Positions 56,459-64,000 of a stretch of DNA of 64,000 bases are shown piece by piece (the stretch's first letter is position 1; the number at the start of each line of letters is the position of its first letter). Below the pieces are notes generated by a model. That model did no database searches and had not been told where the DNA came from. It saw only the letters and a list, made by a program, of their open reading frames with translations. The position numbers were made by a program, and so were the translations under genes. Location: positions 20,717,656-20,781,655 of the forward strand of contig OY986966.1 in NCBI GenBank assembly GCA_963920575.1, in the 5' to 3' direction. The stretch comes from Narthecium ossifragum (lineage: Eukaryota > Streptophyta > Magnoliopsida > Dioscoreales > Nartheciaceae).

Positions 56459-57608
56459 CTAGTTTCGCCTTCAATCTTCTCTAGTTATCCTTTTGTTATC
56501 TTCTCTCAACATTATGGATCATATGGCTACAAGCTCACATGAATCCCTAAAATAAGATTTATGTTTCTAACGGCATAGCCTATCTTTCTTGGCATAGATT
56601 GTCTTCGGTCCTACGATTACTTTAAGTTATACTACACCTAATGACCTTGGCACAACATATCCTAACTTACCATAGCCTATCTCACTAGCAAACCATAAAT
56701 CACATGAAAACCATCCTATGAATCTCTACAATCAATCACAGAAATCATGTAGTACTGAAAATACCAAGGAACTCTGTTCCCTCAACTCTATTAACAATAA
56801 AAAGCAAATTCATAGGATCATGTCTTGAGAAGAATACAAGATTCAAACCAAAGAAGATAGAAAACTACGCTAGGGTTTCATGAATAATCCTAAGTACAAT
56901 AACTAGAAATTCATCTGTTGGATGAACGTCATCGGCTTGGAATAGGAAGCTGTCACCATCCACATCCTCGATGTCTTGTCCTTAATTCCCTCTCCAAAGA
57001 TTGTCAAAAAGATGAGAAATTCGGCTGAAAAAGGCCTTCTAAATAGGGAAACCCTAAACTTAGACTTAAGAGTCCTATCTAGACTTAAACTTTGACTTTC
57101 CTCTTTTTGTATTTCAACACCTATTCAGGATTCTGATTTTAACTCAATTCGGGCGCTAATTGGATTGGAGTTTGAGAACGTCTTCAACAGAAAAGTTTTA
57201 GATCTTCAAGTCTTCTGTCATATCCCGAAGAGTTTATAATATGTAGAGTTATAGGGAATATTTGACGAATATTCTTCTGAATATCGACGGACCTGTTTCC
57301 AGCAGCTGTATATCTTCATAGTCTTCAAAATTGGTATTAATATGTATGGAATCTCGCCAAGTGTCCAACACTGAGTCTTCTACCACATCTCAAAGTTTCA
57401 GAATATTTGGACCTTTGTAAAATAGTTGGCGAATATATTACTGACGGTCGATGAAGCAGTTTATTTAGTCATTTTAGCCGAATTTCTTGCATTTCTTCTC
57501 AAATCATGATTAAACCTGAAATCAACTATCAAACTATTAAATACAACTACTTTAGGCCTAACAAAGGTAATTTAAGGGAATTAATTATATATAATCTGTG
57601 ACTTATCA
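56459..57608 (-). mobile_element. Truncated family C 3' LTR, minus strand
   Basis: It matches 37569-38712: TCTTCTCTAGTTATC, then TCAACATTATGGATCATATG, through to TGATAAGTCACAGATT (reverse complement) at 57608. About 300 bp at the LTR's 3' end (left side) are missing where it abuts gag. A polypurine tract lies at its right (57609-57620, AAGTTGGGGGTG on the minus strand). It was therefore a 3' LTR of a longer element, not a solo LTR. Confidence 0.8.
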
Positions 57609-59055
57609 CACCCCCAACTTACACTTTGCTAGTCCTCGAGCAAAGAAAAGATAAAAAGAAAGCAATAAATCTAACTAGCCATTTTCGTAGGTCTCACGAT
57701 TGCACTTAGCATATGCAACAAGCCTTTAAACCCCTGGGTTACCCCAGTGGAGGAGTTATAGTCTCCTGAGGGTTTTCAGGGATGACACCCATAAACATCT
57801 ATACATTCCCTTGAATATATCATTTGAAATCAATTATAATAGTCATCAACTCTAATGCGTGAAATAGAACTAATATTCATAAATATACCCTTCAACTCAT
57901 AATCGCATAAAAATATAGTAAATCAAAACATGTCATAACATATTTGCAACACTTCAACATATTTAATCATGATTAAAAATAACTTTAACACTCCTGTGTG
58001 TGAATGAGGTTCCACATGCTTCAAAGCCTCAATTATATCTAAACACTTCAACTATTCAAGATCACAATCCTATCCAAGCACATATCTTCTACTTATCACA
58101 TGGCAATATCTGTTTTTTTCATTTTTTTTTTCATTTTTTTCATTTTTTTTCTGCAGGAATTTCAACTGTTTTACGCGAACAACACACCTTGTTAGGCACA
58201 TTGCCCGGTTACTAAGTATGAAACCCTTAATTTTTTATTCCAGGAATTTCAACTATTTTACGCGAACACCACGCTGCTTAGACACACTGCGCGGTTACTA
58301 AGTTGAAAATCCATTTTTTTATTTCCCTGGGAAATTCAACCGTTTTACGCGAACACCACGCTGGTTAGGCACACTGCCCTGTTACTAAGTTGAAAGTCCC
58401 TTTTTCCGCATACTCAGATAATTGCATGTGTTCATGTATTTTCTGTGTCATAACATAGAATTGTAAAACTATCCTAGTATCATGCTTAGAATCTAATATC
58501 AACCCCTTAACATGTGGAAGTGAACATGTGCATTACGATATGTCAAGCTATCCTTAATTAGATCATGGTAACAGTGTTAAAGTATAGGAATAAGATCATG
58601 CATAGCAACAATTTACTATCTCTTATATGACATACAAGTCTCAGAATAATTCATAAGATAAATTTCTAAAACATGCACCTTTGTCAAATCATATCATAAT
58701 TTCATTCTTTTGACATAATTCAAGGGATGTCTAATATTTGGTTACCAGAAAAATAATAAGTCTGAATTCCTAGAATTCTACCCCCCAACTTAAATGTAAT
58801 TGTCCCCAATTACACTAAGTCATAAAATAAATCAAGAAGTAAAGGGTAGAGATAACCATAATGAACGCCCCAAAACTAGATTTCTCTCTCTCTCTTCCAA
58901 TTTAAGTTTAAGCATCGCCATCATTGAATAAATATTTCCTTCCCCACCATACCCTGTCACAAAAATATATACCTTTCCAAAAAGATCAAATATAACAAAT
59001 AAAAGTCCAAAAAGGTATTAGAATCATAGAAAATTTCGGCACAGTCTCCTTTGCG
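57609..59055 (-). mobile_element. Internal 3' region of a family C element, no coding domain
   Basis: The sequence directly upstream (minus strand) of the polypurine tract includes GCTCGAGGACTAGCAAAG, a phrase often seen before the 3' LTR in Athila/Tat-type elements. A second polypurine-like block lies at about 58786-58796. No gag or pol similarity is visible, so the rest of the element is deleted. The right limit is where family A LTR sequence begins. Confidence 0.55.
58154..58405. repeat. Three tandem copies of an about 87-bp unit
   Basis: Units start at about 58154, 58241 and 58327, each reading GGAATTTCAACTRTTTTACG then CGAACACCACGCTG...TTAGGCACACTGC...GGTTACTAAGT. They are diverged by roughly 10-15% by eye. 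They lie in the non-coding 3' region of a family C element. Confidence 0.85.
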
Positions 59056-60152
59056 GGGAATCAGCCGAGGATTGCGTTTCTGGTAGGTGTTCTACCTACG
59101 TGAGTTGTTTAATGGGTTTCTCTTAATCTAGCCCTTTGATCTTGATGTTCTTTGTGTGGTTGGCTTCCTCTTGCTTAGTATAATTTCTTGTTTAAGTTTT
59201 ATAAGCTTTGGTTGAGATTTTAGTAGGATTTGAGCATGATTAAACTCGGATTTTTCCGGTTTCTCTGTTCTTGAGGAACAGCCGGTGTACGGCGCGTTTT
59301 TCGGTTTGTACATGCATGTTCTTGGGTTATGATGAACAGGAGAGTTGTAGATCTTTGAGTTATCTTTCGATTCCAGCTTATTTAGTATTTTTCCGATTTT
59401 TCTATGAATTTTCGTGATGTTTCTCGTGGCCTGCGACGAGACTGATCTGAAGCTGGTATGAAGCTGTTTGGATCGATCCAAATATTTCGGATTGATCGAA
59501 TATTTTCTGGATCGATCCAAATGTTCCGGATCGATCCCAAAGCTGACTGATGGTGTTTTTTGGACTATTTTTGGTGGTTTTGATTAGGGTTTTCCCGGTA
59601 ACCGAGCCGTTGGATGTTTTTGGATCTTGGATCGATCCCGGTTGCACCCAAGATTATCTGTTCACTGAGGGCAAGTCGGATCGATCCATGGGTATGTTTG
59701 GATCGATCTAGTGTTTCCCAAGAACATTGTCTGAGGGTAGCAGAGAATGGCTATCTTGGTTTTTTCAAGTTGGATTGATCCGAGGGCAAGTTGGATCGAT
59801 CCGAGTGTGCTAGATCGATCCAACAGACACCAGAATGCGATTTTGGTGGTTTTGCCCGCGGGGCTCGCCATGATAGTTTGTTTATCGCTGTAATGGCATG
59901 TTTAGTGATATTGCTATAAACTGCTCTCTGTTAGCGCTTTGTGGTTGAACCGGGAGAGCGATGACTCCCGGGATTGTGTAGAATAAATGGGCTGGTTGTA
60001 TGCCCTTTATCGCTTTGTGGTTAACCGAGGGAGTCATGAACCTCGGGAATGTTTAGTATAAACGGGCTGAAGGTATGCTCTTGATTGTTGCTTGTTTATA
60101 CTGTTGTATGCATTGCTAATTGTGCATTAGAAGCCTAGGGTTTGACTGTAGT
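59056..60152 (+). mobile_element. Family A LTR fragment, 5' part missing
   Basis: From GCGGGGAATCAGCCGAGG it follows family A (compare 50131-51215 and 60700 onward) up to TTTGACTGTAGT at 60152, where the Tekay element is inserted. The probable target repeat is GTAGT (60148-60152); its partner is outside the window. TTTGGATCGATCCAAA at 59467-59482 is a perfect 16-bp palindrome, with more TGGATCGATCC words to 59830. Confidence 0.8.
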
Positions 60153-62451
60153 TGTGAGGACCTATCCCTCTACCCTTGTGGCTCGTTGTAGACCGCAAGG
60201 GCAATTTGGTAAAATTACGCCTTGTTGGTTTGTTTCACACCCGCGTGTGCACACACTGACCTTGTTTGTGTTAGTGTTTGATTAGAATGGTTAGGTGGAT
60301 CCGGGATCGGAAGATCCCAGCTCGGGCGCGCAGCAGCCCGTCTTTGGGCTGCTGGCGGCCCGCAAGCGATCGATCGCTCCTTGGAGCGATCGATCGGACT
60401 CGCGTCGGTGGGTTTTTCTGCTTTGAGAGGACGGCCGCCGTTGGCAGTCGCTCTCTCCAGTCAGAAGGGGAGGACTTTACCTCCCCTCCTTCACCTATTC
60501 CCCTCTTCCCCCGGCTTGCCCCTTCCCCTTTTCCCTCCTTATCTTCCTCTTCTCCTCCTCCTTCTCCCTTCTTCTTCCTTCTTTCTTCTTCTCCCGCGGT
60601 TCTGTTTTTCCCCTATTTCCGGCAGCCATCTTCTTCCCCTCCGTTCTCCCTCCTCCGGCCACCGTTTTGGGTGTTCTAAGGCTCGTTGGATCTGTCGCAG
60701 GGAATCAGCCGAAGAGTACGTTTCGGGTAGGTTTCTACCTACTGATGTTGTTCTTGGGTTTTCTCTAGATCTAGCCGTTGGATCTTGTTGATCTTGGTGT
60801 TGATAGATTCCTCATGCTTCTTAGAATTTCTGGTATAAATTTAATAAGCGGTGGTTGAGATCTTAGTAGGATTTATGCATGATTAATCTCGGATTTTCTG
60901 GTTTCTGCTGTTTTTGAAGAACAGTCGCCTTGCGGCGAGTTTTTCGGCCGGTACGTGCATAATCTTGGGTTGTGATGAACATAAGAGTTGTAGATCTTTG
61001 AATCTACTATCTAACCCAACTATTTTCATAATTATCCGATTTTCCTACGATTTGTCATGAATTGATTACTGGGAGGCTGCGTTGCAGCAATTAATTGATA
61101 AGTTAGTTTGATTAGCGGTTTTGATTAGTGTTTTCCCGTTAATCCAACCGTTAGATGATTATGGAATTTAGATATGTTGATCCAAGTATGTAGATCTACG
61201 GATGGATAAGTTGGATCTTGAATCCGACATCGTTTGGATGTCGGATCGACGGGATCAATTAGCCTCTAAGTAGAGGTTTTGGGTGTTTTGAATATAATAT
61301 TATATTTCGGATTATAATATTATATTGGGCACTGTTCATCATCGTTTTCGGGGTTGCTTCCCGTTGCAGGAGTCTGCGGTCGACGGTCGCGGTACCGTCG
61401 TAATGCCGAGACCCGCTGCGGATCCACTGGTAGCGGTCGGTAGTACCGCTGCAGCGATCCGGTTGACTTGTATGCTATCCTTAACATACTGTTGCATGCC
61501 TATCTCTTGTTTGTGTATGTCATAGCATGCATTCTCTGTTGTGCATTAGTTGCATCGGTTAGGGCGTGGGTGATCTGTGGGTCACCGTCCCGAGGCTGGA
61601 AGCTCGGACTTAGCCCTAGGACCGGCGTTGGGTAGTTTGGACCCGGTTTGAATTGTAGTGTCCAGTCAAACTTGATGATAGGCCTAGATGACTGGTGCAC
61701 TTGTTGCTTGATGATTGTAGAGGTCGTGTCGGCCTCGAGTCGGATCTGAGGTGTAGCCGGTGTCCGGTGTTCTTAAACTCTTGAGTAGAGGAGTTGCCTA
61801 CTCAGTGGTGTCTCTTCCCACCAAACAATGTTCTGTGTCATGTTGAGAGTCAGCAGTGTTGTTTCCTGCTAACTGAGTGTGACCTGACATGTGGCCAGCT
61901 CGGCTGGAAGACCATGATCGTGGGCCTCAAGGACACGCGGTGGGGTTATGGGACCCCTGTATACACCCAGGTTCTACTTGAGGGCGACACTGTTGCGTTT
62001 CCGTCTTCCTGCTCTATGTCGTAGTGTAGAACCCTACTGAGCTTTATGCTCACTCCTACCCGGGCTGTGTTTTGCAGGTGCAGGCGTCAGTTCTTCTTCT
62101 GTGGCCCCTACCGGGCAGTTGGTCGGCGGTGCGGCGGCGCCTGGTGGACTTTGAGAGGTGGCGATCTTTACTGCTTTTATACCTTATGTTAGTTAGTCTC
62201 ATATGGGAGTAATGTTGTATTTGGATCTTCCCCTCTGCGAGGATATGTATATTAAACACTTTTTTTGGGTTTGTAATCTGTGATTCAAGGTTTCATTAAA
62301 TCAATGTCTTTTAATTGGGGGTGTTTTTGGTGAATTGTTAGGGAGACCAATAGGTTAGAGATAACTCTCGCCAGCTTTGTTTTCCGCATTTCGTTAGGTT
62401 CCGATTCACGTCGCCCGGCCCGGTTGGGCTTTCGCGGGTCGGGGTGCGACA
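60153..62451 (+). mobile_element. 5' LTR of a Tekay-type chromovirus (family A)
   Basis: TGTGAGGACC...GGGGTGCGACA, 2,299 bp, directly followed by a primer-binding site. This is the only family A LTR in the window with an internal region on its 3' side. It has paired GCGATCGATCGCT words at 60365-60400 and a CT-rich stretch at 60480-60600. The element runs past the window's end. Confidence 0.92.
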
Positions 62452-62454
62452 ACT

Positions 62455-62466
62455 TGGTATCAGAGC
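62455..62466 (+). other. Primer-binding site for initiator methionine tRNA
   Basis: TGGTATCAGAGC, three bases after the LTR, is the standard complement to the 3' end of plant tRNA-iMet used by most plant LTR elements. It fixes the 5' LTR boundary at 62451. Confidence 0.93.
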
Positions 62467-62651
62467 ATAGGTTGTAGATCCCAGGGTTTAGGATCAGGAT
62501 TCGGTTGAGATTGAGCGTAAAATGGGTTAGTTCTATGTCTAGAACATCCGTGCATGCTCCTTTTGATGTATTATGCTTTTCCGCTTTATGTTGTGTTGTT
62601 TGTTTTGCCGTTCTTACTAGTGAAAGCTTGTTGCTGTTGGTGATCGTGGAG

Positions 62652-64000
62652 ATGTCGGGAGCTCGCGGCCGACCTCCGGTTGCTGGTCGGGGTGGGGCAC
62701 GACCTGGTCGACCCGCCCGACCATCACCAGCGGCGGTTTCGGTCGCAGAGGCAGAGGTCTTCCTCGCCGAGGAGGAGGCCCCTGCTCCTGTCGACGGGCG
62801 GGCCTTGGTGGCTATCACGATGGCTTTCCAGCGGCTGAACCCGCCCAAGTTCAGCGGTACGTCTGGAGATCCGACCGCAGCGGACGACTGGCTCGACGGA
62901 GTCTCGCGCGTCCTAGAGGCTCTCTTCATCGAGGACGACCGGGTTCGGGTCACCCTCGCAGCGTTCCAGCTCGATGGAGACCCTCGTGACTGGTGTCGCA
63001 CCGCCCAGCACACCAGTGACGGAGAGGTGCCACTGTGAGAGGAGTTCAGGACGATGTTCTTGGACGTACACTTCCCAGCGAGTGCACGTGACTCCCTGAC
63101 TCGCGAGTACTAGTCCCTCTTACAGGGTACTCGCTCAGTTCAGCCGTACGCCTCCAGGTTCAAGCACCTTGTTCGGTTTGCGGGGTCAGTTGCAGCAGAG
63201 CAGGCAGCCAGGGTGCGTCAGTTCGAGTGGGGACTTCGGCCAGAGATCCAGCGGCAGACGAGCTCACACTGCTTCCAGTCGTTCTCAACGATCCTGAACT
63301 GCGCCTTGTCAGTAGAGGCTCAGTTGCGGGACGACAGGTGCCGGGCAGTTCCACCGGCACCCCTCACCAGTGCGCAGCAGTGACCCCAGGGCAGAGGGGG
63401 GTTCGATAGGGGGCAGCCGTGGCGTCAGCGGTCCTTTCAGCAGCGTGCACCGCAGTACCAGCAGCCACTACCGAGCCTACCAGCCCCGTTTCTACTGACG
63501 GCCGGGCCATCTGGGCAGGCTTCGTCAGGGGGAGACCAGGGACGGCAGCCTGGCGGCGCGACACCCACTTGCTTCCTGTGCGGGCAGCTGGGGCACTACC
63601 GTAGAGACTGCACTTCGCGAGGAGCGCAAAGCGCTAAGCCGCAAGGCAGTAGAGGCGGAGGGTCCGGTGCCTGGCAGGGGAGCGGGGGTGGACGCGGGCC
63701 GGGGCGTCCCAGAGGCAGAGGCGGCCAGCGGGGGCAGGTGTTTGCCCTCCCAGTTCGTGAGCGGCAGGACACCGTCCAGCTGTATCAGCCACCACCACAG
63801 TATCAGCAGCCACCACAGTACCAGCAGCCGTTATAGTACCAGCAGCCGCAGTAGTATCAGGAGGCAGCGGCAGAGCCATCCGTCCTCAGAGGTATCTTTC
63901 AGCTTTCTAGTTCCTTAGTAGATGTGCTGATAGATTCAGGGGCGTCTTACTCCTACATTGCTAGCATGTGCGTGGCATCGCTAGGGTTAGAGACGAGTCG
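62652..64000 (+). pseudogene. Tekay-type gag and start of protease, with five in-frame stops, runs off the window
   Basis: One frame from ATG 62652 (MSGARGRPPVAGRGGARPGR) carries, in order, the Retrotrans_gag domain (LNPPKFSGTSGDPTAADDWL, LAAFQLDGDPRDW), a Gln/Arg-rich region, a CCHC knuckle CFLCGQLGHYRRDC (63570-63611), a Gly/Arg- and Tyr/Gln-rich linker, and the protease active site LIDSGASYSYI (DSGA at 63933-63944). Gag packages element RNA; protease processes the polyprotein. TGA 63036, TAG 63111, TGA 63381, TAG 63834 and TAG 63852 interrupt an otherwise unshifted frame. The three TAG stand where CAG is expected. Integrase and chromodomain would lie to the right. Confidence 0.9.

Noticed and set aside
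58154..58405. CRISPR-like array
   Set aside because: Only three units, diverged, no unique spacers, plant nuclear context.
62455..62466. tRNA gene at the TGGTATCAGAGC match
   Set aside because: Only the 12-base primer-binding site is present, directly after an LTR; no cloverleaf.

Overview
This is a repeat-rich stretch of a flowering-plant nuclear genome. One convincing intact host gene is visible, a GRAS-family SCARECROW-LIKE 3 (SCL3) gene at 15429-16880, in which many third codon positions are G or C. That, with very long Tekay-type LTRs, mildly suggests a monocot, but I cannot name the species. Nearly everything else is retrotransposons inserted into one another.

Four LTR families can be defined from their termini, with target-site duplications (TSDs) that I located by eye. 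Family A has LTRs of about 2.2-2.6 kb, TGTGAGGACC...CGCGACA, and is a Tekay/Del-type chromovirus (Ty3/gypsy), shown by a gag with a CCHC knuckle and by a chromodomain remnant. Family B has LTRs of about 0.9-1.06 kb, TGTTAGYC...CA, and is a Tat-like Ty3/gypsy element with an antisense extra gene. Family C has LTRs of about 1.4 kb, TGATGAGTCAC...GCGATCA. Family D has LTRs of about 1.5-1.7 kb, TGATAAGTGCATG...TTCATCA. Two LINEs plus a LINE RNase H remnant, and one TIR element that captured a host gene fragment, complete the inventory. Nine solo LTRs have recognisable 5-bp TSDs (seven exact, two with one mismatch).

Layout. 1-3376: three family A LTR pieces nested in alternating orientation. 3377-8960: a family D solo LTR in AG-rich and AT-rich unassigned DNA. 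8961-9882: a family B solo LTR. 9883-14900: mostly unassigned, with a LINE RNase H remnant. 14907-17656: the SCL3 gene with a leader intron. 17657-25543: a nearly full-length LINE with a 16-bp TSD, split by a family D solo LTR. 26059-31840: a second, minus-strand LINE, broken by a family A LTR fragment and by a TIR element carrying pieces of a DUF579 (IRX15/GXM-type) gene. 31841-56458: a minus-strand Tat-like element (gag, protease, RT) whose 3' half holds a multi-exon plus-strand gene with a plant mobile domain (PMD) and a coiled coil. This element has been opened by family A LTRs, which were opened by family C LTRs, one of which holds a chromovirus 3' end, so nesting is five levels deep. 56459-59055: a truncated family C LTR and adjoining internal DNA. 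59056-64000: a family A LTR fragment hit by a Tekay element whose 5' LTR, primer-binding site, gag and start of protease are in the window.

The two most unusual signals are (i) the spliced antisense PMD gene in an element that lacks RNase H and integrase, and (ii) arrays of perfect palindromes centred on GATCGATC or GGTCGACC in family A and D LTRs. The arms of these palindromes differ between copies but stay self-complementary, and in family D they sit just upstream of the TATA box.
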